DNA from: an uncultured Burkholderiales bacterium
GTDB taxonomy: Bacteria > Pseudomonadota > Gammaproteobacteria > Burkholderiales > Burkholderiaceae_C
Assembly: GCA_903926695.1 (NCBI GenBank)
Contig: CAIYKK010000087.1
Span: 1 to 17,891 of the forward strand
Direction of reading: 5' to 3'
DNA: 17,891 bases
A program made the translations under genes and the position numbers. This document shows positions 7,024-14,031 of the stretch, piece after piece. Below the pieces are notes generated by a model, which saw only the letters and a program-made list of their open reading frames with translations, made no database searches and was not told the origin of the DNA. The stretch's first letter is position 1. The number at the start of each line of letters is the position of its first letter.

Positions 7024-7821
7024 TCAGGTGCCAGCGAGCGCGCCGTCCACAAACACCTTGAGTTCGCCCGGCGCAAAGGCGGTCCAGCGTTCGTCGGTCG
7101 TCAGCGGCGTGGTGGCGATCATGGCGATGCGGTCGCTGGGCTGGGTGTGCTCGGCAAAGTTGATGCTCAGGTCTTCGTCGCTCAGACGGGCGTGGGCGAA
7201 CGGGTGGCGGCGCTCAATGTAGTGCAGGCTGGTCGAGGCATGCGCCCACAGCGCCAGCCCGTTGCTGAGCAAAAAGTTAAACGTCCCGTGGCGGGCGATT
7301 TTGGCCGCCAGCTCGCGCAGCGTGATGCTCAACTCCTCGACGCTGGGCAAATTGGCGTGCGACTTGGCCAGCTCCTGCATGATCCAGCAAAAAGCGCGCT
7401 CGCTGTCGGTGCAGCCCACGGGCCGAAAGCTGCCGTGCAGGCGCGGCGCAAAATCTTTCAAATTGCCGTTGTGGGCGAATACCCAATAGCGGCCCCACAG
7501 TTCGCGCACAAACGGGTGGCAGTTCTCCAGCGCCACCGCGCCCTGCGTGGCCTTGCGGATATGGGCAATCACGTTGCGGCTTTTGATCGGGTAGCGCCGG
7601 ATCAGCTCGGCCACCGGCGACTCGCTGGCGGGCAGGTGATCGACAAAATGGCGCAGCCCCTTGCCGTGGCCGGGGCTGTTAGGCTGGCTGTCGCCTTCAA
7701 AAAAAGCGATGCCCCAGCCGTCGCGGTGCTCGTCGGTCTTGCCGCCGCGCTGGGCAAAGCCGCGAAAGCTGAAGGTCACGTCGGTGGGGGCGTTGCAGTT
7801 CATTCCAAGCAGTTGGCACAT
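7024..7821 (-). CDS. yafJ: Class II glutamine amidotransferase (YafJ-like)
   Basis: A 265-residue protein that starts MCQLLGMNCNAPTDV. After Met removal, Cys at position 2 becomes the N-terminal nucleophile of Ntn-type glutamine amidotransferases. Further family motifs are FRGFAQRGGKTDEHRDGWGI, VIAHIRKATQGAVALENCHP and YWVFAHNGNL, which form the glutaminase pocket and match E. coli YafJ closely along its whole length. Also conserved are the FRPVGCTDSERAFCW region and a C-terminal ELKVFVDGAL. Such proteins hydrolyse glutamine to glutamate and ammonia; the acceptor is unknown for this stand-alone family. The gene shares the minus strand with the tautomerase upstream, 44 bases away, and they may be co-transcribed. 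The ATG has no evident Shine-Dalgarno, but the Cys-2 requirement fixes this start. Confidence 0.95.
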   Translation of the reverse strand: MCQLLGMNCNAPTDVTFSFRGFAQRGGKTDEHRDGWGIAFFEGDSQPNSPGHGKGLRHFVDHLPASESPVAELIRRYPIKSRNVIAHIRKATQGAVALENCHPFVRELWGRYWVFAHNGNLKDFAPRLHGSFRPVGCTDSERAFCWIMQELAKSHANLPSVEELSITLRELAAKIARHGTFNFLLSNGLALWAHASTSLHYIERRHPFAHARLSDEDLSINFAEHTQPSDRIAMIATTPLTTDERWTAFAPGELKVFVDGALAGT

Positions 7822-7865
7822 GCGGTCAGTTCGGTGAAGGGTTTGGGGCGAAGGGCGCGGCGGTT

Positions 7866-8057
7866 TCAGTCGCGTGGCTCGGACCAGAGCTTGCCGCCGG
7901 TGGCCCAGTTTTCGCGCTTGATGTCGGTGATCAGGATGTCCACCGCGTCGGGCTTGCCACCCAGAATTTCAACCGTCACGCGGGTGATGGCTTCGGCTAG
8001 TTGTTTCTTTTGCTCGACGGTGCGGCCTTCGAGCATTTCAATATGGTAGGTGGGCAT
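7866..8057 (-). CDS. 4-oxalocrotonate tautomerase-family protein
   Basis: A 63-residue protein of the length expected for this family (about 62 after Met removal). It begins MPTYHIEMLEGRTVEQKKQL, so Met cleavage exposes the catalytic Pro1, and Arg11 is kept. It differs from canonical 4-oxalocrotonate tautomerase in that position 39, normally Arg, is Asp, and position 50, normally Phe, is Trp (KRENWATGG). The fold and general-base chemistry are therefore likely, while the true substrate is probably not 2-hydroxymuconate. These enzymes form oligomers in the cytosol. There is no aromatic-degradation gene nearby. It lies upstream of the yafJ-like gene on the same strand and diverges from the metallopeptidase gene. 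Confidence 0.93.
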   Translation of the reverse strand: MPTYHIEMLEGRTVEQKKQLAEAITRVTVEILGGKPDAVDILITDIKRENWATGGKLWSEPRD

Positions 8058-8396
8058 GGTGTGTCAGGAAGTGGATGAGGGGAAGGTGGATCATAAAAGC
8101 ACGCGCCGCACTTTCGCCGCCGCAAGCTGCGAAAACACGGACGCCCGCCGTGGCCGGGCACGGGCGGCGGTGCTGGTTTTGTCAGCTCCTGCTGACACGC
8201 ACACGGGCTGCCAACGGCCTTGCGGGCTGGGCGCAAGCGGCAAAATTCCGTCTGGGTCTGGCCGGAAGAGGTGCGGGTTTTGCCGCTGTCGGCGCAGATT
8301 TTTTATCTTTGGGGCAGCGTTGCGGGTTTTGGCGCTGCGCCGCTTTTTTATTTGGGTCAGCCTTTGTCAGCTTTTGCCGCTTTGCCGTCTGCGGGC
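8058..8396. other. Intergenic region with small hairpins, no supported gene
   Basis: This stretch of about 340 bases lies between the leftward tautomerase gene and the rightward metallopeptidase gene. The metallopeptidase frame is open back to 8220, but 8220-8396 has no ATG in that frame and a T-rich composition unlike the coding sequence after it. A clear hairpin, GTCAGC-TCCT-GCTGAC, sits at 8181-8196, and a GC-rich dyad (CCGTG...CACGG) just before it near 8149-8164. Neither has a T-run on its 3' side, so they are not obvious terminators. Promoters for both divergent genes should lie here but I cannot place them. Confidence 0.45.
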
Positions 8397-9743
8397 GTGT
8401 CCGCGCCGTTGTCGCTGCCGCTGCTGGCCGGGCGCAATTACCGCTGCCGCTGCGGCGGGCCGGTTTTTTTCCGCAACAGCCGCTGCCTGGCCTGCCAGAC
8501 GCCGCTGGGCTACGACCCCGAGCGCGGCCTGCTGCTGGCGCTGATGCCGGGGCCGCAACCGGGCACTTGGCGGCAGTGGCAAGCGCCTGCCGTCCCGGCC
8601 AAGCCGCCGCTGCCGGGTAAGTTGGCACCGCTCAGGGCTGCGCCCGGTTTTGCGCCAGCACCAGCCAGCCAGCGGCTTGCGGGCGGCAGCGCTTCTGCAC
8701 CTGCCGCCAGCGCCGCCCGCATCGCCCCCGCGCCAGCCAGCGCCGCCAGTCCCCCGCTGTACAAACGCTGCGCCAACTTAACCACCCCGGCGCGCTGCAA
8801 CTGGCTGGTGCCCCAGCACGACCCGCTCAAACTGTGCCGCGCCTGCCGCCTCAACCGCACCATTCCCGATTTGACCCATCCGGCCCAGCCCGACAACGGT
8901 TATCTCTGGGGACTGATCGAGATGGCCAAGCGCCGCCTCGTCTCCTCGCTGATTCTGCTCGGGCTGCCGGTGGCGTCCCGCATCAGCGAAGACCCGGAGC
9001 GCGGCCTGATGTTTGATTTTCTGCGTTCGCCGCCCAGCGGTCCGCACATCCTGACCGGCCACGACGCGGGCCTGATCACCCTGAACCTGGACGAGGCCGA
9101 CGACGCCAAGCGCGAAGCCGTCCGCAAGGCGATGGGCGAGCCGTATCGCACGCTGCTGGGGCACTTTCGCCACGAAGTCGGCCACTATTATTGGGACCGG
9201 CTGGTGGCTGGCACGGCGTGGATGGACGGCTTTCACCAACTATTCGGCGACGAGACGCAGGACTATGCGGCCTGCTTGAGGCGCAACTACGCGCAGGGGC
9301 CGTCGCCGGATTGGGCGCAGCATTTTGTCAGCGCCTACGCCAGCTGTCATCCGTGGGAAGACTGGGCCGAATGCTGGGCGCATTACCTGCACATGCGCGA
9401 TGGCATCGACACTGCGCTCAGTCTGGGGCTGGATTTGGAGCGGCTTGATCTGGAAGTCACGCCGTTTACGCAGGGCGAGTTGCACCAGCCGCAAGACCCG
9501 CAGGCGGCGCAGTTTTTGGCGTTTGTGAACCACTGGACGCGGCTGACAACGATGCTCAACGAAATGTCACGCAGCATGGGCCAGCCCGATTTTTATCCGT
9601 TTGCGCTGCCTGCGCAGGCGGTGACGAAGCTGCATTTCATTCACCTGCTGGTGGTGTCGCGCTGCTGGCTGCCGGTGCCGAGTCAGGTGCCGGAAACAAT
9701 CCAGCCGCTGCCCCAACCGAAGGCAGTCACGCCGCCCATGTGA
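8397..9743 (+). CDS. Zinc-ribbon putative metallopeptidase (DUF2248 / Peptidase_Mx type)
   Basis: About 448 residues from a GTG at 8397. That start is chosen because the zinc ribbon begins 17 residues later and sequence upstream (open to a TTG at 8220) does not look coding. Another option is the TTG at 8280, which has AGAGGTG before it. The N-terminal ribbon has YRCRCG and SRCLAC (C17, C19, C30, C33) followed by LGYDPERG. A low-complexity Ala/Pro linker covers about residues 60-120. A second Cys-rich stretch (KRCANLTTPARC and LCRACR) follows. The catalytic domain carries FRHEVGHYYWDRL, with HExxH at 259-263 giving two zinc ligands and the glutamate base; WEDWAECWAHY further on could supply another ligand. 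No signal peptide is visible, so it is probably cytosolic. Its substrate is unknown. It lies 54 bases upstream of thiL on the same strand. Confidence 0.88.
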   Translation: MSAPLSLPLLAGRNYRCRCGGPVFFRNSRCLACQTPLGYDPERGLLLALMPGPQPGTWRQWQAPAVPAKPPLPGKLAPLRAAPGFAPAPASQRLAGGSASAPAASAARIAPAPASAASPPLYKRCANLTTPARCNWLVPQHDPLKLCRACRLNRTIPDLTHPAQPDNGYLWGLIEMAKRRLVSSLILLGLPVASRISEDPERGLMFDFLRSPPSGPHILTGHDAGLITLNLDEADDAKREAVRKAMGEPYRTLLGHFRHEVGHYYWDRLVAGTAWMDGFHQLFGDETQDYAACLRRNYAQGPSPDWAQHFVSAYASCHPWEDWAECWAHYLHMRDGIDTALSLGLDLERLDLEVTPFTQGELHQPQDPQAAQFLAFVNHWTRLTTMLNEMSRSMGQPDFYPFALPAQAVTKLHFIHLLVVSRCWLPVPSQVPETIQPLPQPKAVTPPM

Positions 9744-9797
9744 AACCGGGCCTGCCAGCCGCGTTTCCCGTCCAGCGCTGGCTGTATGCTTGCCGCT

Positions 9798-10823
9798 ATG
9801 GGTGAATTTGACCTGATCGAACGCTATTTCAAACGCCCCGCAAAGCGGGCCGCCCTCGGCGTGGGCGACGACTGCGCGCTGCTGCGGCCTACGCCCGGCA
9901 CGCAACTGGCCATTTCCAGCGACATGCTGGTGGAAAACCGCCATTTCTTCGCCGACGTGGACCCGGCGACGCTGGGCCACAAGGCGCTGGCCGTCAACCT
10001 GAGCGACCTCGCCGCCTGCGGTGCGACGCCGCTGGCCTTCACGCTGGCGCTGGCCCTGCCGGGCGCCGATGAGGCTTGGCTGGCGGCGTTTTCCAGCGGC
10101 CTGTTTGCGCTGGCTGACGCGCACGGCTGCGAGCTGATAGGCGGCGACACGACGCAAGGGCCGCTGAACATCTGCATCACCGTCTTCGGCGAAGTGCCGG
10201 TGCTGAACGGCAAAAGCCAGGCGCTGCTGCGCTCGGGCGCGAAGGCTGGCGACGATGTGTATGTCAGCGGCACGCTGGGCGACGCCCGGCTGGCGCTGGA
10301 CGCGCTGCGCGGCACGCTCGCGTTGCCCACGCTGGCGCCACCGTTGGAGCTGGCGCCCGCGCTGCCGCTCGCGCTGCTCGCCCAAACCAGACAGCGGCTG
10401 GAGCGGCCCGCGCCCCGCGTGGCGCTGGGCCAGGCGCTGCGCGGTGTGGCGACGGCGGCGCTGGACCTGAGCGACGGCCTGCTCGGCGACCTGACGCATA
10501 TCCTGAAAGCCTCCGGTGTCGGCGCGACGCTGGACACGTCGCTGGCGCTGAACCTGCTCGCCGCCCGCCAGCATGCCGACTGGACGCCCGGCCTTGTTTC
10601 TGCGCAAAAGCAGCTTGAATGTGTGCTGTCCGGCGGCGACGATTACGAGCTGGCCTTCACCGCGCCGCCCTCGGCCCGCGAGGCGGTGCAGACGGCTGCG
10701 CGCCTGTCGGCCACGCCGGTGACGCGCATAGGCCACATTGAGCTTGAACCCGGCCTGCGGCTGGTGGACGCACAAGGCCAGCGCCTGAGCGGGCAGTTTT
10801 TTTCTTTCGACCACTTTGCCTGA
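9798..10823 (+). CDS. thiL: Thiamine-monophosphate kinase
   Basis: A 341-residue enzyme that phosphorylates thiamine monophosphate with ATP to give the coenzyme thiamine diphosphate, the last step of the pathway. The N-terminus MGEFDLIERYF is the classic ThiL start, so the ATG at 9798 is preferred over the in-frame ATG at 9786, which adds only four residues. Motifs are GVGDDCALL (magnesium and ATP binding), SSDMLVENRHF, LAVNLSDLAACGA, ELIGGDTTQG, and later DLSDGLLGDL and SGGDDYELAF. All the acidic metal-binding residues expected for the PurM/ThiL fold are present. The next gene, pgpA, begins 37 bases downstream, and the pair is a common gene order in betaproteobacteria. Confidence 0.97.
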   Translation: MGEFDLIERYFKRPAKRAALGVGDDCALLRPTPGTQLAISSDMLVENRHFFADVDPATLGHKALAVNLSDLAACGATPLAFTLALALPGADEAWLAAFSSGLFALADAHGCELIGGDTTQGPLNICITVFGEVPVLNGKSQALLRSGAKAGDDVYVSGTLGDARLALDALRGTLALPTLAPPLELAPALPLALLAQTRQRLERPAPRVALGQALRGVATAALDLSDGLLGDLTHILKASGVGATLDTSLALNLLAARQHADWTPGLVSAQKQLECVLSGGDDYELAFTAPPSAREAVQTAARLSATPVTRIGHIELEPGLRLVDAQGQRLSGQFFSFDHFA

Positions 10824-10860
10824 ACCTTTGACCGCCTTGCGCTTTGATGGAGACGCTGCC

Positions 10861-11484
10861 ATGACTGATTTTTCCCCGCCGCCCGAACCGCCGCCGCCCG
10901 AGTCTTTGCCGTCTTCGGCGCTGGTGGTGCTGCCTGTGCTTCCGTCTTTCGATACCGCTCCGGTGCGGCCTACGCTGCGTTTCATGCTGGCGCACCCGGC
11001 GCATATTTTTGCGCTGGGTTTTGGCTCGGGCCTGAGTCCCGTCGCACCCGGCACCGCTGGCACGCTGTGGGCGTGGCTGGCGTTTGTCGTGCTGCAGCAG
11101 TGGCTTTCGCCGTGGGCGCTGGGCCGGCTGATCGCGGTGTCGATTCCCGTCGGCTGGTGGGTTTGCACGGTCACGGCGCGCAACATGCGCGTGCTGGACC
11201 CGAGCAGCGTCGTCTGGGACGAAATCGCCGCGTTCTGGCTGATGCTATGGCTGATTGCGCCCGCCGGTTTTGTCGGGCAGGCGGTGGCGTTTGCGCTGTT
11301 TCGCTATTTCGACGCGGCCAAGCCCGGCCCGGTCGGTTGGGCCGATCAGCTCTCGCACGACGTTGATCCGGCCACTGACCGCCACGCCTGGACCATTGCC
11401 GGTTTCGGCATCATGTTTGACGATCTGGTGGCTGCCGCTTGCGCGCTGCTGGTGATTGCGCTGTGGCGCTTTTGGTTTTTTTAA
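10861..11484 (+). CDS. pgpA: Phosphatidylglycerophosphatase A
   Basis: A 207-residue inner-membrane enzyme that dephosphorylates phosphatidylglycerol phosphate to phosphatidylglycerol. The start at 10861 has GGAG eight bases upstream; an ATG at 10816 in the same frame would overlap thiL and is less likely. The first 40 residues are a Pro-rich, probably disordered cytosolic tail (SPPPEPPPPES). The PgpA core follows: FGSGLSPVAPGTAGTL, several hydrophobic membrane segments, VWDEIAAFW, FRYFDAAKPGPVGWAD and FGIMFDDLVAA near the C-terminus. The acidic residues in DEIA and DD match the conserved positions of the family. The stop codon directly abuts the pncC ATG, indicating an operon with coupled translation. 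The Pro-rich N-terminal tail is longer than in E. coli PgpA. Confidence 0.96.
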   Translation: MTDFSPPPEPPPPESLPSSALVVLPVLPSFDTAPVRPTLRFMLAHPAHIFALGFGSGLSPVAPGTAGTLWAWLAFVVLQQWLSPWALGRLIAVSIPVGWWVCTVTARNMRVLDPSSVVWDEIAAFWLMLWLIAPAGFVGQAVAFALFRYFDAAKPGPVGWADQLSHDVDPATDRHAWTIAGFGIMFDDLVAAACALLVIALWRFWFF

Positions 11485-12060
11485 ATGCTTGAACAATTTT
11501 TTAATTCGGCACCCAACGCGCCCGCCCTGACCAACACGCTTGATGCCAACGCCAACGCCAACGCCAACGCCAACGCCAACGCCAACGCCATCCCCACACT
11601 GGTGGCTGCGCTGGCCGAGCGCCTGCAGCAAAAAGGCTGGCAAATGGCCACAGCCGAAAGCTGCACCGGCGGGCTGATCGCCGCCGCCTGCACCGATCTG
11701 GCCGGTTCCAGCAACTGGTTCGAGCGCGGTTTTGTGACCTATTCCAACGCCGCCAAAACCGAACTGCTCGGCGTGGATGCAGGGCTGATTGAACGCCACG
11801 GTGCCGTCACCGAACCCGTGGCACTCGCGATGGCGCACGGAGCCGTGGCCCGCTCCCGCGCCCAAGTAGCCTTGGCTGTCACCGGCGTGGCTGGCCCCGG
11901 CGGCGGCAGCGCAGAAAGACCCGTCGGCATCGTCTGGTTCGGCTGGGCTACGCCAGCGGGCGTCGTCACCGAAATGCGCCGCTTTGACGGCGACCGCGCC
12001 GCCGTGCGCGAAGCCACCGTGCGCCACGCGCTAACGCGGCTGCTGGAACTGCTGGCTTAA
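11485..12060 (+). CDS. pncC: Nicotinamide-nucleotide amidohydrolase (CinA C-terminal type)
   Basis: A 191-residue cytosolic enzyme that deamidates NMN to NaMN for pyridine nucleotide recycling. The core has ATAESCTGGLIAA with catalytic Ser59, VTYSNAAKTELLGV with Tyr86 and Lys91, and ALAVTGVAGPGGGSAERPVG, the conserved CinA glycine-rich loop. The family core begins near residue 40. Before it lies an unusual 39-residue extension containing (Ala-Asn)7 coded by a hexanucleotide repeat. The ATG at 11485 directly follows the pgpA TAA and has no Shine-Dalgarno, which fits reinitiation. An alternative GTG at 11602 would give a protein starting at the ordinary family N-terminus and leave the repeat untranslated. 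It is the last gene of the thiL-pgpA-pncC run and converges on the OsmC-family gene. Confidence 0.95.
   Translation: MLEQFFNSAPNAPALTNTLDANANANANANANANAIPTLVAALAERLQQKGWQMATAESCTGGLIAAACTDLAGSSNWFERGFVTYSNAAKTELLGVDAGLIERHGAVTEPVALAMAHGAVARSRAQVALAVTGVAGPGGGSAERPVGIVWFGWATPAGVVTEMRRFDGDRAAVREATVRHALTRLLELLA
11545..11590 (+). repeat. (GCCAAC)7 hexanucleotide repeat in pncC
   Basis: Seven perfect GCCAAC units (11545-11586) plus a partial GCCA, coding for an uninterrupted Ala-Asn dipeptide run at residues 21-35 of PncC. Because the unit is six bases, slippage adds or removes whole dipeptides without a frameshift. Confidence 0.95.
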
Positions 12061-12093
12061 ATCTCACGCTATCCAGAAACTGCCGCCATGCCT

Positions 12094-12540
12094 TCAGGAC
12101 GCCTCATGCCGCAGGCTCGCCGACAGGCTGATTTCCGGCACGCTGGCCAGCGCTTTGGACACCGGGCAACCCTTTTTAGCCGCTTCGGCAACGTCCTGAA
12201 ACGTCGCTTCGTTCATGCCCGGTACGGCAGCTTCCAGCGTCAGCGCAATCCGGTCGATCACAAAACCGTCGCCCTGCGGCACCAGCCGCACCTTGGCCGT
12301 CGTGTCCACCGAGGTGGTGGCGTAGCCCGCCTTGTCGCAGGCAAACGAAAACGCCATCGTGAAGCAAGCCGCATGGGCCGCGCCGAGCAGCTCTTCGGGG
12401 TTCGTGCCTCGCCTGTCATCCTCAAAGCGGCTGCCAAAACCGTAGGGATAAGCCTGCAGCGCAGCGGTTTCGGTGCTGATCTGGCCCTGGCCTTTTTTGC
12501 CCTGGCCTTCCCAATGCACGGAGGCGGTTTTTTCAATCAT
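12094..12540 (-). CDS. osmC: OsmC-family peroxiredoxin-like protein
   Basis: A 148-residue protein of usual OsmC length. It starts at the ATG at 12540 (MIEKTASVHWEGQGKKGQGQ), preceded by AAGGA at a good distance; an open frame up to 12720 is not family-like. Family features are the N-terminal beta region, GTNPEELLGAAHAACFTMAF with the first redox Cys (C59) and nearby glutamates, and EAAKKGCPVSKAL with the second Cys (C125). OsmC proteins reduce organic hydroperoxides using these two cysteines, with lipoyl or small thiols as donors, in the cytosol. The gene converges with pncC (33 bases between stops) and is divergent from the ADP-ribosylglycohydrolase gene, with about 200 bases between starts that should hold both promoters. 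The symbol reflects the family; whether it is orthologous to E. coli OsmC is not certain. Confidence 0.95.
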   Translation of the reverse strand: MIEKTASVHWEGQGKKGQGQISTETAALQAYPYGFGSRFEDDRRGTNPEELLGAAHAACFTMAFSFACDKAGYATTSVDTTAKVRLVPQGDGFVIDRIALTLEAAVPGMNEATFQDVAEAAKKGCPVSKALASVPEISLSASLRHEAS

Positions 12541-12738
12541 GACGGTTCCTTGAACGAGGGCGGCGTGTCTCGGCGCTGGCCCGGTGTGTGAATAGATGGA
12601 TTGTTCAGTTTGCCTGCGGCTGGGCCGCTCAAGGCGTCGGACAGCGCCGCAAGCTGCGGCTGGGCGCTTCCTACACAATGCAAGCAACGGGCGCATTGCC
12701 TGAACAACCTCCGGGGCCAAACTGGTTCCGCCAGCACC

Positions 12739-13845
12739 ATGACCCTTTCAGACAGCCCCGCCGGGTCCGCCAGCCTTGAGCGCCCGCTCACAAAACAGGC
12801 GCGCCTGACCGGCTCGCTCATCGGCACGGCAATCGGCGACGCCATCGGCCTGCCTTACGAAGGCCTGTCGCGCAGGCGCTGCGCCAGCATGCTCGGCGCG
12901 CCGACGCGTCACCGGCTGTTTTTTGGGCGCGGCATGGTCTCGGACGACACCGAACACGCCTGCATGACCGCGCAGGCGCTGATTGTTTCCGGCGGCGACG
13001 TGGCCGCTTTCCGCAAAAATCTGGCGAGCAGGCTGCGCTGGTGGCTGCTGCCGCTGCCCGCAGGCGTGGGGCTGGCGACGGCGCGGGCCATTTTGCGGCT
13101 CTGGGTTGGCTTCAATCCTGAAAAAAGCGGCGTGTTTTCAGCGGGCAATGGCCCGGCGATGCGTGCGCCCATCATCGGCGCGGCCATCGACGATCTGCAC
13201 GCGCTGCGCCCACTGGTGTACGCCTCCACACGCCTGACGCACACCGATGAAAAAGCCGAATTCGGTGCGCTGGCGGCGGCGCTCGCGGCGCACATGGCGG
13301 CCCGGCAGGCGTTGCCGGTGGCGGGCGATGATTTTCTCGCGCAACTCAAAACGCTGCTGAATGGCGACGGCGCAGAATTTCTGGCGCTAATGACCGCCGC
13401 CGTCCAAGCCGTGAATCAAGGCCAGACGACGCAGGAATTTGCCGCCTCGCTCGGCCAAGGGCAAGGCGTGTCGGGCTACATGCTGCACACGCTGCCGGTG
13501 GTGATTCACGCCTGGCTGACGCACCAGCGCGATTTCCGCGCCGCTATCGTCGCCATCGTTGAATGCGGCGGCGACACCGATTCGACGGCGGCGATTCTGG
13601 GCGGCATTGTGGGCGCAGCTTGCGGCCCGTCGGGCATTCCAGCCGATTGGCAAAACGGCCTGCTGGAGTGGCCGCGCTCGATTCGCTGGATGACGCGGCT
13701 GGGTGGTGCGCTGGCCGAAGTCCCCGTGGCGGGCGTTCAACGACGAGCGCCGGAATTGTTTTTTCCGGCGGTGCTGGTGCGCAATGTGTTGTTTCTGGGC
13801 GTGGTGCTGTTCCACGGGTTCCGGCGCTTGCTGCCGCCGTATTGA
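12739..13845 (+). CDS. ADP-ribosylglycohydrolase family protein
   Basis: A 368-residue protein of the DraG/ARH fold, starting at MTLSDSPAGSASLERP. The frame is open back to 12601 but the upstream part lacks family sequence. The motifs are in the expected order: TGSLIGTAIGDAIGLPYEG (24-42), SDDTEH (68-73) for metal binding, SAGNGPAMRAPIIGAAI (134-150), LTHTDEKA (167-174), and ECGGDTDSTAAILGGIVGA (275-293) with metal-binding D279 and D281. The dinuclear magnesium site therefore looks complete. Such enzymes remove ADP-ribose from proteins or small molecules; the target here is unknown, as no nif genes or ADP-ribosyltransferase are in the window. The last 25 residues are hydrophobic (FFPAVLVRNVLFLGVVLFHG), followed by FRRLLPPY. 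This could be a membrane anchor and is not a usual part of the family. No clear Shine-Dalgarno is seen. Confidence 0.93.
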   Translation: MTLSDSPAGSASLERPLTKQARLTGSLIGTAIGDAIGLPYEGLSRRRCASMLGAPTRHRLFFGRGMVSDDTEHACMTAQALIVSGGDVAAFRKNLASRLRWWLLPLPAGVGLATARAILRLWVGFNPEKSGVFSAGNGPAMRAPIIGAAIDDLHALRPLVYASTRLTHTDEKAEFGALAAALAAHMAARQALPVAGDDFLAQLKTLLNGDGAEFLALMTAAVQAVNQGQTTQEFAASLGQGQGVSGYMLHTLPVVIHAWLTHQRDFRAAIVAIVECGGDTDSTAAILGGIVGAACGPSGIPADWQNGLLEWPRSIRWMTRLGGALAEVPVAGVQRRAPELFFPAVLVRNVLFLGVVLFHGFRRLLPPY

Positions 13846-13933
13846 GCGGCTGGCGCGGGGCGCTGAATCTGTCGCTTTTCGAGCCTTGCCCTTGCAAAAC
13901 TTGAGTGATAGTCCCAATGGCAAGCGTGGAGCC

Positions 13934-13968
13934 GCAGCCGGTTTTTTGAGACAGGCGCTACGGCTACG
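13934..13968 (+). repeat. Imperfect intergenic direct repeat, copy 1
   Basis: A 35-base element starting GCAGCCGG, then a T-run, GAGACAGG and CTACGGCTACG. It matches copy 2 (13996-14031) at most positions, with a 62-base period. It lies between the convergent ADP-ribosylglycohydrolase and spermidine-synthase-like genes. The flank CTACGGTAGC adds a small dyad. It resembles the short intergenic repeats common in Comamonadaceae, from memory only. Confidence 0.6.
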
Positions 13969-13995
13969 GTAGCACCAGCAGCGAACTCCTGAAAA

Positions 13996-14031
13996 GCAGC
14001 CGGTATTTTTGAAACAGGCTCTGCCGCTACG
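13996..14031 (+). repeat. Imperfect intergenic direct repeat, copy 2
   Basis: A 36-base second copy starting GCAGCCGG, then ATTTTTGAAACAGG and CTCTGCCGCTACG. Differences from copy 1 are scattered substitutions plus one extra base before the T-run. Its right end overlaps the stop codon and last coding bases of the minus-strand spermidine-synthase-like gene at 14027. Confidence 0.6.

Noticed and set aside
6907..8049. Plus-strand open frame of 380 codons opposite the amidotransferase and tautomerase
   Set aside because: It is antisense to genes with clear catalytic motifs and starts inside the preceding gene; its composition is typical of a shadow.
9567..11186. Long minus-strand open frame (539 codons) opposite thiL and pgpA
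   Set aside because: The translation is Arg/Gln/His-rich with no recognisable motif and lies antisense to two well-supported genes; it is a GC-rich shadow frame.
11545..11590. On/off phase variation by the hexamer repeat
   Set aside because: Units of six bases cannot shift the reading frame, so only length or expression variation is possible.
12541..12720. Upstream extension of the OsmC-family protein to 12720
   Set aside because: The extra 60 residues are Arg/Pro-rich and unlike the family; the ATG at 12540 has a good ribosome site and the family start.
12601..12738. Upstream extension of the ADP-ribosylglycohydrolase
   Set aside because: The sequence has no family similarity and lies in the divergent promoter region shared with the OsmC-family gene.
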